Positions 46,854 through 56,241 of a stretch of DNA of 64,000 nt are shown here, piece by piece. Positions within the stretch are counted from its first letter, which is position 1, and each line of letters starts with the position of its first letter. Location: the NCBI RefSeq assembly GCF_024753145.1, contig NZ_JANUGU010000008.1, forward strand, positions 212,196 to 276,195. The letters are read 5' to 3'. The notes beneath the pieces are model-generated. The model was given only the letters and a program-made list of their open reading frames with translations, made no database searches and was not told the DNA's origin. Source of the stretch: Massilia terrae (GTDB lineage Bacteria; Pseudomonadota; Gammaproteobacteria; Burkholderiales; Burkholderiaceae_D). Made by a program: the position numbers and the translations under genes.

Positions 46854-48134
46854 TTACACCACGCCGCGCTGGGCCAGCCGGACCCGGTACCAGCGCGACA
46901 CCAGCCAGCACGCCAGCGCCGCCAGCGCGAAAGCGGCCTGGCCCAGCGCCAGCGCCAGCACCGAGTGCGACAGCGCCGGCGAGATCACCCCGGCCACGAT
47001 CGCGCCCATCAGGGTCGACACGAAGGACTGGCAGGAGGCCACGGTGCCGCGGATGTGCGGGAACAGGTCGAGCGCGAGCAGGGTGGCGCCCGGCGCGATG
47101 ATCGAGCTGCCGAAGGTGAAGAAGAACATCGGCAGCACGGTCCACGGCAGCGCCGGCGGGTACAGCAGGTGGTAGCCGACGTTGAAGCTGACCGCGGCCA
47201 GCATCAGCGCGAAGCCGATGCCGATCTGGCGCGCGTACGTCATCTTGCCAGCCATGCGGTTGGCCACCAGCGCGCCCAGGAAGATGCCCGACACCGAGGG
47301 GATGAACAGCCAGGCGAACTGCGACGGGCCCAGGTGCAGGTGCACCGGCATCAGCACCGGCGCGGCCGCGATAAACAGGAACAGGCCGCCGAAGTTGAGC
47401 GCGACCACCGCCGCCTTCATGTGGAACAGGAAGGAGCTGAAGATGGCGCCGTAGCTGTGCGCGAGGAAGCGCGGGTTGAAGGGCTGGCGCCGTTCGACCG
47501 GAATGGTCTCCGGCAGGTGCTGCCAGCAGACCCACCACAGCACCACGGTGTAGGCGAACAGCGCGAGGAAGATCGCGCGCCAGTCGAACAGGGTGACGAT
47601 CCAGCCGCCCAGCACCGGGGCGATGGCGGGCGCGATCGAGAAGATCATGGTCACCATCGACAGCAGCCGCACCGCCGCCGCATCGGCATACAGGTCGCGG
47701 ATGATGGCGCGCCCCACCACCACGCCGGCGCCGGCCGACACGCCCTGCATGATCCGGAACACCCACAGGTAGCTGACCGAATGCGCGGCGGCGCAGCCGA
47801 AGGTGCCGATCGCGAACACCACCAGCGCGGTCAGGATGACATTGCGGCGGCCGAAGGCGTCGGACAGCGCGCCGTGCCACAGCACCATGCCGGCAAAGGC
47901 CAGCATGTAGGCGGTGATGGTCTGCTGCACCTCGAGCGGCGTGGCGTGCAGGGTCGCCTCGATGCGCGGGAAGGCCGGCAGGTAGGCGTCGATCGAGAAC
48001 GGTCCCAGCATCGACAGGCTGGCCAGCAGCGCGGCCAGACCGCCGGCGGTCAGCATGGTGACCTTGTGCGGGGTCGGCAGCGGGATCGGGGTGACCGGGT
48101 CTTTCGGCAGGTTGGGCGGTTCGGTTGGAAGCAT
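46854..48134 (-). CDS. Bcr/CflA-type MFS drug exporter
   Basis: This 426-aa inner-membrane protein has 12 TM helices of the major facilitator superfamily, DHA1 branch. Near the first cytoplasmic loop HGALSDAFGRRNVIL is the MFS signature motif A, and IMQGVSAGAGVVVGRAIIRDLY matches the Bcr/CflA subfamily. It is likely a proton-driven exporter of drugs such as bicyclomycin or chloramphenicol. It is 3 bp from the methyltransferase gene upstream and may be cotranscribed with it. There is no regulator nearby. Confidence 0.9.
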   Translation of the reverse strand: MLPTEPPNLPKDPVTPIPLPTPHKVTMLTAGGLAALLASLSMLGPFSIDAYLPAFPRIEATLHATPLEVQQTITAYMLAFAGMVLWHGALSDAFGRRNVILTALVVFAIGTFGCAAAHSVSYLWVFRIMQGVSAGAGVVVGRAIIRDLYADAAAVRLLSMVTMIFSIAPAIAPVLGGWIVTLFDWRAIFLALFAYTVVLWWVCWQHLPETIPVERRQPFNPRFLAHSYGAIFSSFLFHMKAAVVALNFGGLFLFIAAAPVLMPVHLHLGPSQFAWLFIPSVSGIFLGALVANRMAGKMTYARQIGIGFALMLAAVSFNVGYHLLYPPALPWTVLPMFFFTFGSSIIAPGATLLALDLFPHIRGTVASCQSFVSTLMGAIVAGVISPALSHSVLALALGQAAFALAALACWLVSRWYRVRLAQRGVV

Positions 48135-48137
48135 AAA

Positions 48138-49337
48138 TCAGGATTTGGGAAGAGCTTCCTCGCGACGGTTGAAACCCGCCACCATGTCGAAGCGGAACAG
48201 GCGGCATTCGAGCGCGCCGTTGAAGAACGGGGTCTTGCGCGCTTCCTTCAGGCGCAGGAGCTTGGGCAGGGACAGGTCGGCCGTGAACAGGAAGGCGGTC
48301 CAGCCGGCGAAGCGCTGCTTGAGCGTGGTGCCGAAGCTGGAATAGAACTGGTTCGCCATTTCGTCCTGCGGCATGGTGGAGTCGCCGCGCACGCCGATCC
48401 GCTCGCCGTAGGGCGGGTTGGTGACCAGGAGGCCAGGCTGCTCGGTCGGCGGCTGCACCTGCTGCGCCTCGATCTGCTTGAGCGGCACCTCGAACAGGAT
48501 GCCGGCGCGGCGCAGGTTCTGGCGCGTCATCGCGACCATGTCGCCCGAGATGTCGGAGCCGAAGATGGTCGGCTCGGCCGGCAGCGGATTCGGCTTGACC
48601 TCGGCCTTGATGGCCTGCCAGGCGTCGTGGTCGAAGCCGCGGAATTTTTCGAAGGCGAAGCGACGGCGCGCGCCGGGCGGAATGCCCTGCACCATCTGCG
48701 CGGCTTCGACCAGGATGGTGCCGGAGCCGCACATCGGGTCGAACAGCGGCACGCCGGGCTTCCAGCCGGCCACGCGCAGCAGGCCCGCGGCCAGGTTCTC
48801 GCGCAGCGGCGCGTCGCCAGTCTCCTCGCGCCAGCCGCGCTTGAACAGCGCTTCGCCCGAGGTGTCGAGGTAGATGGTGAAGTTGCGCTGGTCGAGGAAG
48901 CCGAAGATGCGCATGTCGGGCGTGCGGGTGTTGACCGAGGGGCGCTTGCCGAACTGGTCGCGGAAGCGGTCGCACACGGCGTCCTTGATCTTCAGCGTGG
49001 TGAATTCGAGGCTCTTCAGCGGCGACTTGACGGCGGTGAGGTCGACCCGGATGGTCTGCTCCCAGCCGAACCACTGTTCCCAGCGCTGGTCGAGCACGAG
49101 GTCGTAGATGTCGTTCTCGTTGGCGTAGCTCGACATCCCGATACGCATCAGCACGCGAGAGGCGATGCGCGAGTGGAGGTTGATGCGGTAGGCGTCATGC
49201 AGCGAACCGGAGCAGTGCACGCCGCCGGGCACCTGGTTGTGCACCTTGAGCGTGGTGGATTGCTGGGTGATTTCGGCCAGTTCCTCGGCCAGTGCGGCTT
49301 CCATGCCGCGCGGGCATGGGCAAAAATAAGAGGTCAT
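48138..49337 (-). CDS. THUMP-domain RNA methyltransferase (RlmL N-terminal type)
   Basis: This 399-aa protein has an N-terminal RNA-binding THUMP region (about 60-160) and a class I SAM-dependent methyltransferase with DPMCGSGTILVEAA (about 201) and catalytic NPPYGERIG (about 306). It equals the N-terminal half of E. coli RlmKL, which makes m2G2445 in 23S rRNA; the RlmK half is absent, as in many betaproteobacteria. TSYFCPCPRGMEAALAEEL is the usual start. A palindromic repeat lies upstream. Confidence 0.92.
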   Translation of the reverse strand: MTSYFCPCPRGMEAALAEELAEITQQSTTLKVHNQVPGGVHCSGSLHDAYRINLHSRIASRVLMRIGMSSYANENDIYDLVLDQRWEQWFGWEQTIRVDLTAVKSPLKSLEFTTLKIKDAVCDRFRDQFGKRPSVNTRTPDMRIFGFLDQRNFTIYLDTSGEALFKRGWREETGDAPLRENLAAGLLRVAGWKPGVPLFDPMCGSGTILVEAAQMVQGIPPGARRRFAFEKFRGFDHDAWQAIKAEVKPNPLPAEPTIFGSDISGDMVAMTRQNLRRAGILFEVPLKQIEAQQVQPPTEQPGLLVTNPPYGERIGVRGDSTMPQDEMANQFYSSFGTTLKQRFAGWTAFLFTADLSLPKLLRLKEARKTPFFNGALECRLFRFDMVAGFNRREEALPKS

Positions 49338-49378
49338 CGGTGGTCCCTTTGTCCGTTGTGGAATTCAAATGCGTTCCC

Positions 49379-49483
49379 ACGTCGTCCCGGCGCAGGCCGG
49401 GACCCATGGAACGTATGCTACCGAGCTACCGTTGACTTACCGGCACGCCCAGCATGGGTCCCGGCCTGCGCCGGGACGACGGT
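49379..49483. repeat. Dispersed palindromic intergenic repeat, copy 5
   Basis: Left half GTCGTCCCGGCGCAGGCCGGGACC and right half GGTCCCGGCCTGCGCCGGGACGAC are inverted around about 50 bp. It fills the gap between the methyltransferase and HemJ-like genes. The flank GCGTTCCCAC resembles that of copy 3. Confidence 0.85.
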
Positions 49484-49497
49484 ATTACTTGCAGCGC

Positions 49498-49908
49498 TTA
49501 GAAAGGCTTGACTACGACGAGAACGACAATCGCGATCAGCAGCAGCACCGGCACTTCGTTGAAGTAGCGGAACCACTTGTGGCTGCGCTGGTTCTGCCCA
49601 TTCTCGAACTTCTTCAGCAGCGATCCGCAGGCGTGATGGTAGCCGATCACCAGGATCACCAGCGCCAGCTTGGCATGCAGCCAGCCGCCCTTGAAACCGT
49701 AGCCAAGCCACAGCCACACGCCCAGCAGCACCGCCGGCACCGCCAGCATGGTGGTGAAGCGATACAGCCGCCGCGCCATGCCCAGCAGCCGCTCGGTCGC
49801 CGCGTGGTCGGTTTCCTGCGCCAGGTTGACGAAGATGCGCGGCAGGTAGAACAGGCCGGCGAACCAGGAGGCGATGAAGACGATGTGGAAGGCTTTTATC
49901 CAGAGCAT
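49498..49908 (-). CDS. HemJ/CopD-family membrane protein
   Basis: This 136-aa protein has four TM helices and the start MLWIKAFHIVFIASWFAGLFYLPR, a hallmark of the HemJ (UPF0093/CopD-like) family, with HAKLALVILVIGYHH and a conserved His pair. HemJ oxidises protoporphyrinogen IX to protoporphyrin IX in bacteria lacking HemG/HemY; here the role is inferred from family. It is 20 bp from proA in the same direction. It acts in the inner membrane, upstream of the ferrochelatase at 9.2 kb in heme synthesis. Confidence 0.8.
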   Translation of the reverse strand: MLWIKAFHIVFIASWFAGLFYLPRIFVNLAQETDHAATERLLGMARRLYRFTTMLAVPAVLLGVWLWLGYGFKGGWLHAKLALVILVIGYHHACGSLLKKFENGQNQRSHKWFRYFNEVPVLLLIAIVVLVVVKPF

Positions 49909-49927
49909 GCGTGGCTTTCTTCTTTTG

Positions 49928-51193
49928 TTATTCGCGTACTTCGCCGTGGCCGAACACCACGTACTTCAGTGAGGTCAGTCCTTCCAGGCCAACCGGCCCG
50001 CGCGCGTGCAGCTTGTCGTTGGAGATGCCGATCTCCGCGCCCAGCCCGTACTCGAAGCCGTCGGCGAAGCGCGTGGACGCATTGACCATCACCGAGGCCG
50101 AATCCACTTCGCGCAGGAAGCGCATCGCCTCGCTGTAGTCTTCGGTGACGATGGCTTCGGTGTGCTTGGACGAATAGGTGTTGATGTGGTCCATGGCCTC
50201 GTCGATGCCGGCGACGACCTTCACCGACAGGATCGGCGCGAGGTATTCGGTGCGCCAGTCTTCCTCCACCGCCTCGACCAGGTGCGGGTAGCCGCGCAGG
50301 ATGGCGTGCGACGCCGGATCGGCGCGCAGCTCGACCTGCTTCTGCGCGTACAGCTCGGCCAGCTGCGGCAGCACCACGGGCGCGATGTCGCGCGCGACCA
50401 GCAGGGTCTCCATCGTGTTGCAGGTGCCGTAGCGGTGGGTCTTGGCGTTCATCGCGATGCGCAGGGCCTTGGCGATATCGGCCTTGCTGTCGATGTAGAC
50501 GTGGCAGATGCCGTCCAGGTGCTTGATCATCGGGACCGTGGCCTCCTTCATCAGGCGCTCGATCAGGCCCTTGCCGCCGCGCGGGACGATGACGTCGACG
50601 TATTCCGGCATGGTGATCATGGCGCCGACGGCGGCGCGGTCGGTGGTCTCGACCACCTGCACGCCGTGCGCGGGCAGGCCGGCGCCGGCCAGGCCTTCGG
50701 CGACCAGCTTGGCCAGCGCGCGGTTGCAGTGGATGGCTTCGGAGCCGCCGCGCAGGATGGTGGCATTGCCGCTCTTGATGCACAGGCCGGCCGCGTCCAC
50801 CGTCACGTTGGGACGCGCTTCGTAGATGATGCCGATGACGCCCAGCGGCACGCGCATCTGGCCGACCTGGATGCCGCTCGGGCGCACCTTCATATTGCTG
50901 ATTTCGCCGATCGGGTCGGGCAGCGTGGCGATCTGGCGCAGGCCGTCGACCATGGTCGCGATGGCCTTGTCGGACAGCGCCAGGCGGTCGAGCAGCGCCG
51001 GGGACAGGCCGGCGGCCAGCGCGGCGTCGAGGTCCTGCTGGTTGGCGGTCTTCAGCGCCTCGGCGTCGCGCTCGATGGCGTCGGCGATCAGGTGCAGGGC
51101 GCGGTTGCGGGTGGCGGTGCTGGCACGCGCCATCGCGCGCGAGGCGGTGCGCGCCTGGCGGCCGAGGTGGTGCATGTGTTGGGTGATGTCCAT
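49928..51193 (-). CDS. proA: Gamma-glutamyl phosphate reductase
   Basis: ProA (421 aa) reduces gamma-glutamyl phosphate to glutamate semialdehyde in proline synthesis. The fold is the aldehyde-dehydrogenase type; the catalytic Cys is in YGTCNTMETLLV. PLGVIGIIYEARPNVT and VPRGGKGLIERLM are typical. It follows holA by 77 bp, the gap being filled by a repeat half. The leuS-lptE-holA-proA order is common in this group of betaproteobacteria. Confidence 0.97.
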   Translation of the reverse strand: MDITQHMHHLGRQARTASRAMARASTATRNRALHLIADAIERDAEALKTANQQDLDAALAAGLSPALLDRLALSDKAIATMVDGLRQIATLPDPIGEISNMKVRPSGIQVGQMRVPLGVIGIIYEARPNVTVDAAGLCIKSGNATILRGGSEAIHCNRALAKLVAEGLAGAGLPAHGVQVVETTDRAAVGAMITMPEYVDVIVPRGGKGLIERLMKEATVPMIKHLDGICHVYIDSKADIAKALRIAMNAKTHRYGTCNTMETLLVARDIAPVVLPQLAELYAQKQVELRADPASHAILRGYPHLVEAVEEDWRTEYLAPILSVKVVAGIDEAMDHINTYSSKHTEAIVTEDYSEAMRFLREVDSASVMVNASTRFADGFEYGLGAEIGISNDKLHARGPVGLEGLTSLKYVVFGHGEVRE

Positions 51194-51234
51194 CGTGTAC
51201 TCTATTCAGTCTTGCGAGCCGCTTGGCCGCAAAC

Positions 51235-51268
51235 TCAGCATGGATCCCGGCCTGCGCCGGGATGACGA
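51235..51268. repeat. Dispersed palindromic repeat, copy 6 (half-element)
   Basis: CAGCATGGATCCCGGCCTGCGCCGGGATGAC matches the right half of copy 3. It lies between holA and proA. Confidence 0.75.
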
Positions 51269-51270
51269 AT

Positions 51271-52284
51271 TCAACGGGCGACTTTGAGCGCGAGCTGCAG
51301 CATCGCATCCCACGCATCGCCGCCGAACTGCTTGCTGCGCAGGCCCTTGACCATCTTGTCGACCTGCGCCGCGTCCTGCAGCGCGCGTTCCAGCGTGGGC
51401 AGGGACACGCGCCGCAGCGCCGGTTCCATCATGCGCTCGCGCGGGCCCCAGATGCGGTATTCCTTCAGCAGCACGGGAAGCGGCCGCCCTTGCGCCATCC
51501 CGGCTTTCAATTTTAGCAGCGTGCGGATTTCTTCGGCGACGGCCCACAATACCAGCGGCAGCGCCTCGCCCTCGCCCTTCAGGCCCTCGAGCATGCGGGT
51601 CAGGCGCGCGGCGTCCCCGCCCAGCATCGCCTCCGACAGCTTGAACACGTCGTAGCGCGCCACGTTCATCACGGCGTCGTGCACCTGCTCGAAACTGAGC
51701 TTGCCCGGCTCGTACAACAGCCCGAGCTTCTGGATTTCCTGGTGCGCCGCCAGCAGGTTGCCCTCGACCCGGTCGGCGATGAAGTCCAGGCCCTGGCGGT
51801 CCACGCCCTGCCCCTGCTGCTGCAGCCGCATGCCGATCCAGCCCGGCAGCTGGGCGCGCTCCACATTCGGGATCTCGATGTACACCGCGGCCTGCTGCAG
51901 GCTCGCCACCCACGAGGACTTGGCGGTCTGCCAGTCCAGCTTGGGCAGCGTGATCAGGGTCAGGTTGTCGGGACTGAGGTCCTTGACGTAGTTCTGCAGC
52001 GCGGCGCTGCCGTCCTTGCCCGGCTTGCCGCTCGGGATGCGCAGTTCGATCAGCTTCTTGTCGCCGAACAGGGACAGCGCCTGGTTCGCGGCCAGCAGCT
52101 CGCCCCACTTGAAGGTACGCTCCACGGTGAGCACGTCGCGCTCGGAGTAGCCCTGTGCGCGCGCCGTTTTGCGAATGCGGTCGGCGGCCTCCAGCGCCAG
52201 CAGGTGCTCGTCGCTGGTGATCACGTACAGCGGCGCCAGTCCCTTCGCGAGATGGGGTTCGAGCGCTTCAGGCCGCAGCTGCAT
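51271..52284 (-). CDS. holA: DNA polymerase III subunit delta
   Basis: HolA (337 aa) is the wrench subunit of the clamp loader, opening the beta clamp. It has the typical start with PLYVITSDEHLLALEAADRIR and central LITLPKLDWQTAKSSWV and ALQQ segments, ending in the helical collar domain. Length matches E. coli HolA. It lies 10 bp downstream of lptE in the leuS operon. Confidence 0.95.
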   Translation of the reverse strand: MQLRPEALEPHLAKGLAPLYVITSDEHLLALEAADRIRKTARAQGYSERDVLTVERTFKWGELLAANQALSLFGDKKLIELRIPSGKPGKDGSAALQNYVKDLSPDNLTLITLPKLDWQTAKSSWVASLQQAAVYIEIPNVERAQLPGWIGMRLQQQGQGVDRQGLDFIADRVEGNLLAAHQEIQKLGLLYEPGKLSFEQVHDAVMNVARYDVFKLSEAMLGGDAARLTRMLEGLKGEGEALPLVLWAVAEEIRTLLKLKAGMAQGRPLPVLLKEYRIWGPRERMMEPALRRVSLPTLERALQDAAQVDKMVKGLRSKQFGGDAWDAMLQLALKVAR

Positions 52285-52293
52285 CGTGCTCCT

Positions 52294-52836
52294 TTATTTG
52301 GCCGGCACCGAGGCCTGCGGCGCCGGCGCCTTCATCGCGGCCAGGCGGCGCAGGATCTGCTGCACCAGGTCGCTCTGCATGTCGCGGTACAGCAGGTTCG
52401 CTTCCGCTTCCTTGGCCAGCACTTCCTGCTCGTTGAACTCCATGCTGCGCTTGAGGGTGATCTCGGTCGCCGGCAACAGCTCGGCGCCTTTCGCATCCAT
52501 CACACGGAAATTGAAGGTGTAGGTGAGCAGGTATTCGCGCACCCGGCCCAGGTTGTTCAGCGAGAGGATCTGGCGGCCGCGCGTTTCGCTGATCACCACC
52601 AGCTGCACATCGGCGCCCTCGGCCTTGTCCAGCACCACCACGTCGTCGGCCGCGCGCAGGTTGCGCTTCAGTTCCGTACCGAGCGCGGAAGTATCCGGCA
52701 CGCCGAGGAAGATGGTGTGGAAGGGCATGCGGTAGCTGCCGTTCGAGCCGCGCAGCTTGAAGCCGCAACCCGCCAGCAGCGTCACGATGACGAGCGCCGC
52801 GAAGGCGCGCATGAGATTCAGACGGGTTGCGCGCAT
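52294..52836 (-). CDS. lptE: LPS assembly lipoprotein LptE
   Basis: This 180-aa lipoprotein plugs the LptD barrel that inserts LPS in the outer membrane. Signal and lipobox LLAGCGFKLRGSNG are clear; the FLGVPDTSALGTELKR stretch is family-like. It is 4 bp from leuS and 10 bp from holA, the standard order. Length is usual. It is essential in most Gram-negatives. Confidence 0.92.
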   Translation of the reverse strand: MRATRLNLMRAFAALVIVTLLAGCGFKLRGSNGSYRMPFHTIFLGVPDTSALGTELKRNLRAADDVVVLDKAEGADVQLVVISETRGRQILSLNNLGRVREYLLTYTFNFRVMDAKGAELLPATEITLKRSMEFNEQEVLAKEAEANLLYRDMQSDLVQQILRRLAAMKAPAPQASVPAK

Positions 52837-52839
52837 GGT

Positions 52840-55476
52840 TTACACCACGATGTTGACGAGTTTGCCGGGCACGACGATGACTTTCTTCGGCGTGCCTTCC
52901 ACGAACTTCTGCACCGCTTCGGACGCCAGCGCGGCCGCTTCGATCGTGGCCTTGTCGGCGGCCTTGGGCACCTTGACCGAGCCGCGCAGCTTGCCGTTCA
53001 CCTGGATCATCAGCTCGATCTCGCTCTGCTCCAGCGCAGCGGCGTCGACCTGTGGCCACGGCGCGTCGAGGATGTCGCCGGCGTAGCCGAGGTCCTTCCA
53101 CAGCGCGTGCGTGATGTGCGGCGCGACCGGGTTCAGGAGGCGCAGGAAGATCGACAGGCCTTCGGCCACGACCGCGTCGCCGCCAGCGCCTGTTTCGAGC
53201 TTGGCCGACTCCAGCGTGTTGAGCATCTTCATGCAGGCCGAGACGACGGTGTTGTACTGGATGCGCTTGAGGTCATAGTCGGCCTGCTGCAGCACCTTGT
53301 GCACTTCGCGCCGCACTTCCTTCTGCGCGTCGCTGTAGTTCGACTGCGGCGCGGCGGCCAGGCTTGCCGCCACGCGCTCGCGCTGTGCATAGGCGTAGGC
53401 CCACACGCGGCGCAGGAAGCGGCTGGCGCCTTCGACGCCGCTGTTCGACCATTCCAGGGTCTGCTCCGGCGGCGAGGCGAACATGGTGAACAGGCGCGCG
53501 GTGTCGGCGCCGTACTGCTCGATCTGGGCCTGCGGGTCGATGCCGTTGTTCTTCGACTTCGACATCTTCTCGGTGCCGCCGATCTGCACCGGCTGGCCGT
53601 CTTCCTTCAGCAGCGCCGACACCGGACGGCCCTTGTCATCCAGCGACAGCTCGACGTCGGCCGGGTTGTACCAGGTCTTCTTGCCCGACGCGTCTTCGCG
53701 GTAGTAGGTCTCGTTGAGCACCATGCCCTGGGTGAGCAGGTTGACGAAGGGCTCGTCGAAGCTCACCAGGCCGAAGTCGCGCATCACCTTGGTCCAGAAG
53801 CGCGCGTACAGCAGGTGCATGACGGCGTGCTCGATGCCGCCGATGTACTGGTCCATCGGCATCCAGTAGTCGTTGCGGGCCTTGTCGACCATCGCATCGT
53901 TCGAGCCCGGCGAGGTGTAGCGCATGTAGTACCAGGACGAGTCGATGAAGGTATCCATCGTGTCGGTCTCGCGGCGCGCCGGCTTGCCGCACTTCGGGCA
54001 GTCGCACTTGAGGAAGCGCTCGTCCTTGCCCAGCGGGTTGCCGGTGCCGTCCGGGACCAGGTCCTCGGGCAGCACCACCGGCAGGTCCTGCTCGGGCACC
54101 GGGACCGAACCGCAATCGGCGCAGTGGATCATCGGGATCGGCGTGCCCCAGTAGCGCTGGCGCGAGATGCCCCAGTCGCGCAGGCGGAAGGTGACCTTCT
54201 TGTCACCCAGGCCCATGCCGGCGACGTCGCCCGCGACCGCGTTGACGGCGCCGGTGTAATCGAGGCCGTCGTACTTGCCCGAGTTGATGACCTTGATGTT
54301 GTCCTTGGCGCCGTACCACTCCTGCCAGGCGTCGAGCGAGAAAGTCTCGCCCTCGCTTGCTACCACCTGCTTGATCGGCAGCTCGTATTTCTTGGCGAAG
54401 GCGAAGTCGCGCTCGTCGTGGCCCGGCACGCCCATCACGGCGCCGTCGCCGTAGGTGATCAGCACGTAGTTGCCGACCCAGACCGGGACCTGCTCGCCCG
54501 AGATCGGATGGGTGACGGTCAGGCCGGTCGGCATGCCCTTCTTCTCCATCGTCGCCATGTCGGCTTCGATCACGCTGCCCTTCTTGCACTCGGCGATGAA
54601 GGCGGCCAGTTCCGGATTGCTGCGCGCGGCGTACTGGGCCAGCGCGTGTTCCGGCGCCACGGCGCAGAAGGTCACGCCCATGATGGTGTCGGCGCGGGTG
54701 GTGAAGACGTACAGCTTGCCCTCGTTGATCAGCTCACCCTGCTCGTCCATGATCACGTGCGGGAAGGCGAAGCGCACGCCGGTCGACTTGCCGATCCAGT
54801 TGGCCTGCATCACGCGCACGCGCTCCGGCCAGCCGGGCAGCTTGTGCTCGACGTAGTCCAGCAGCTCGTCCGCGTACTCGGTGATGCGCACGTAGTACAT
54901 CGGGATCTCGCGCTTCTCGATCAGCGCGCCCGAGCGCCAGCCGCGGCCGTCCACCACCTGTTCGTTGGCCAGCACGGTCTGGTCGATCGGGTCCCAGTTC
55001 ACGGTGCCGGTCTTCTGGTAGATGATGCCCTTCTCGAGCATCTTGAGGAACATCCACTGGTTCCACTTGTAGTATTCCGGCTTGCAGGCGGTCATCTCGC
55101 GCGACCAGTCGATCGCCAGGCCCATCGACTCCATCTGCTTGCGCATGTGGGCGATGTTGGAATAGGTCCACTCGGCCGGCGGCACGCCGTTCGCCATCGC
55201 GGCGTTCTCGGCCGGCATGCCGAAGGCGTCCCAGCCCATCGGCATCAGCACGTTGTAGCCGTTCATCCGCAGGTAGCGGTACATCACGTCGTTGATCGTA
55301 TAGTTGCGCACGTGGCCCATGTGCAGCTTGCCCGACGGGTAAGGCAGCATCGAGCAGGCGTAATACTTGCCTTTCGGGAAACGCGGATCGTTTTCAACGG
55401 CCTTGTAGGCATCGATCGATTTCCAGTGGGCCTGGGCAGCCTGTTCAACCTCGGCGGGACTATATTTCTCTTGCAT
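52840..55476 (-). CDS. leuS: Leucyl-tRNA synthetase
   Basis: LeuS (878 aa) charges tRNA-Leu. The class I HIGH motif reads HMGH (52-55, PYPSGKLHMGHVRNYT) and the KMSKS loop is at about 634-638 (GTEKMSKSKNNG). The CP1 editing domain lies between them. ATG at 55476 starts MQEKYSPAEVEQAAQAHW, as in other beta LeuRS; an upstream start adds 13 unrelated residues. It is the first gene of leuS-lptE-holA-proA. Confidence 0.98.
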   Translation of the reverse strand: MQEKYSPAEVEQAAQAHWKSIDAYKAVENDPRFPKGKYYACSMLPYPSGKLHMGHVRNYTINDVMYRYLRMNGYNVLMPMGWDAFGMPAENAAMANGVPPAEWTYSNIAHMRKQMESMGLAIDWSREMTACKPEYYKWNQWMFLKMLEKGIIYQKTGTVNWDPIDQTVLANEQVVDGRGWRSGALIEKREIPMYYVRITEYADELLDYVEHKLPGWPERVRVMQANWIGKSTGVRFAFPHVIMDEQGELINEGKLYVFTTRADTIMGVTFCAVAPEHALAQYAARSNPELAAFIAECKKGSVIEADMATMEKKGMPTGLTVTHPISGEQVPVWVGNYVLITYGDGAVMGVPGHDERDFAFAKKYELPIKQVVASEGETFSLDAWQEWYGAKDNIKVINSGKYDGLDYTGAVNAVAGDVAGMGLGDKKVTFRLRDWGISRQRYWGTPIPMIHCADCGSVPVPEQDLPVVLPEDLVPDGTGNPLGKDERFLKCDCPKCGKPARRETDTMDTFIDSSWYYMRYTSPGSNDAMVDKARNDYWMPMDQYIGGIEHAVMHLLYARFWTKVMRDFGLVSFDEPFVNLLTQGMVLNETYYREDASGKKTWYNPADVELSLDDKGRPVSALLKEDGQPVQIGGTEKMSKSKNNGIDPQAQIEQYGADTARLFTMFASPPEQTLEWSNSGVEGASRFLRRVWAYAYAQRERVAASLAAAPQSNYSDAQKEVRREVHKVLQQADYDLKRIQYNTVVSACMKMLNTLESAKLETGAGGDAVVAEGLSIFLRLLNPVAPHITHALWKDLGYAGDILDAPWPQVDAAALEQSEIELMIQVNGKLRGSVKVPKAADKATIEAAALASEAVQKFVEGTPKKVIVVPGKLVNIVV

Positions 55477-55622
55477 GACGTTTCTGCGGGCAAAAAAAGG
55501 GGTGGAACGGGACATTATACAAGTTCATCTTGCAGTGCGGCGTGGCGGCGGCGGACGCAGCGAGCGAAGCGAAAAAGCCGGACTGAAGATGAACTGTCAT
55601 GGGATTCGGCTGTCAAATGGTT

Positions 55623-56237
55623 ATGAACAGCCCATTCAATCCAATGCAGTACGTGCACCAGCTTGAAGAAGCCGGCGTTCCGAGCGAGCAAGCGGAGGTG
55701 CATGCCGGCGCGCTGGTCAAGGTTTTGGACAATTACGCCCAGTTGCAGAAAGTGAAAGAAGCGGTGACCGCGGCCATCGCCGCGTCCGAGGTTCAATTGC
55801 GTGTCGAAATCGCTGGAGTAGAGGTGCGACTACGGGCCGAGATCGCCGAAGCAGAGGCACGATTACAGACCATGATCGCCGAAGCAGAGGCGCGACTACG
55901 GACCAAGATCGCCGAGGCAGAGTCGCGACTGAGAACCGCGCTTGCAGAATTGGAAGCGAGGGTCAATGCCCGGTTCGAGAAGTTGGAAGCGAGGGTCAAT
56001 GTCCGGTTCGAGAAGTTGGAAGCGAGGGTCAATACCCGGTTCGAGAAGTTGGAAGCGAGGGTCAATACCCGATTCGAGAAGGTAGAAGCGTGGATCGATA
56101 CCCGATTCGAGAAGTTGGAAGCGAGGATCGATACACGATTCGAGAAGTTGGAGGCGGAAATCAAACGGATGCGTTTGAGCAACGCGATCATCATTGCGCT
56201 GGCCATTGCCATCCTCGCCCAGGGCTATTTTCGGTAG
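55623..56237 (+). CDS. Hendecad coiled-coil protein with C-terminal membrane anchor
   Basis: This 204-aa protein starts with a short helical region (MQYVHQLEEAGVPSEQAEVHA, like DUF1640/CCDC90 proteins). It continues as eleven perfect 11-residue units (IAEAEARLRTK early, FEKLEARVNTR late) and ends in one TM helix (AIIIALAIAILAQGYF). The repeats are encoded by 33-bp tandem units. ATG at 55623 is chosen; ATG 55644 or a start at 55599 are alternatives. Function unknown; a long parallel rod anchored in the membrane is likely. It differs from nearby genes in having a nearly identical internal repeat. Confidence 0.75.
   Translation: MNSPFNPMQYVHQLEEAGVPSEQAEVHAGALVKVLDNYAQLQKVKEAVTAAIAASEVQLRVEIAGVEVRLRAEIAEAEARLQTMIAEAEARLRTKIAEAESRLRTALAELEARVNARFEKLEARVNVRFEKLEARVNTRFEKLEARVNTRFEKVEAWIDTRFEKLEARIDTRFEKLEAEIKRMRLSNAIIIALAIAILAQGYFR
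55809..56171 (+). repeat. Eleven tandem 33-bp repeats inside coiled-coil gene
   Basis: Units are 55809-55841 and then every 33 bp to 56139-56171. The first four encode IAxAExRLxxx, the last six FEKLEARxxxR. Units 56007-56039 and 56040-56072 differ by one base in 33, so some copies expanded recently. Confidence 0.92.
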
Positions 56238-56241
56238 CCGC

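Noticed and set aside
51679..55626. A 1315-codon open frame on the plus strand
   Set aside because: It is antisense to holA, lptE and leuS, which are all complete. No domain is visible.
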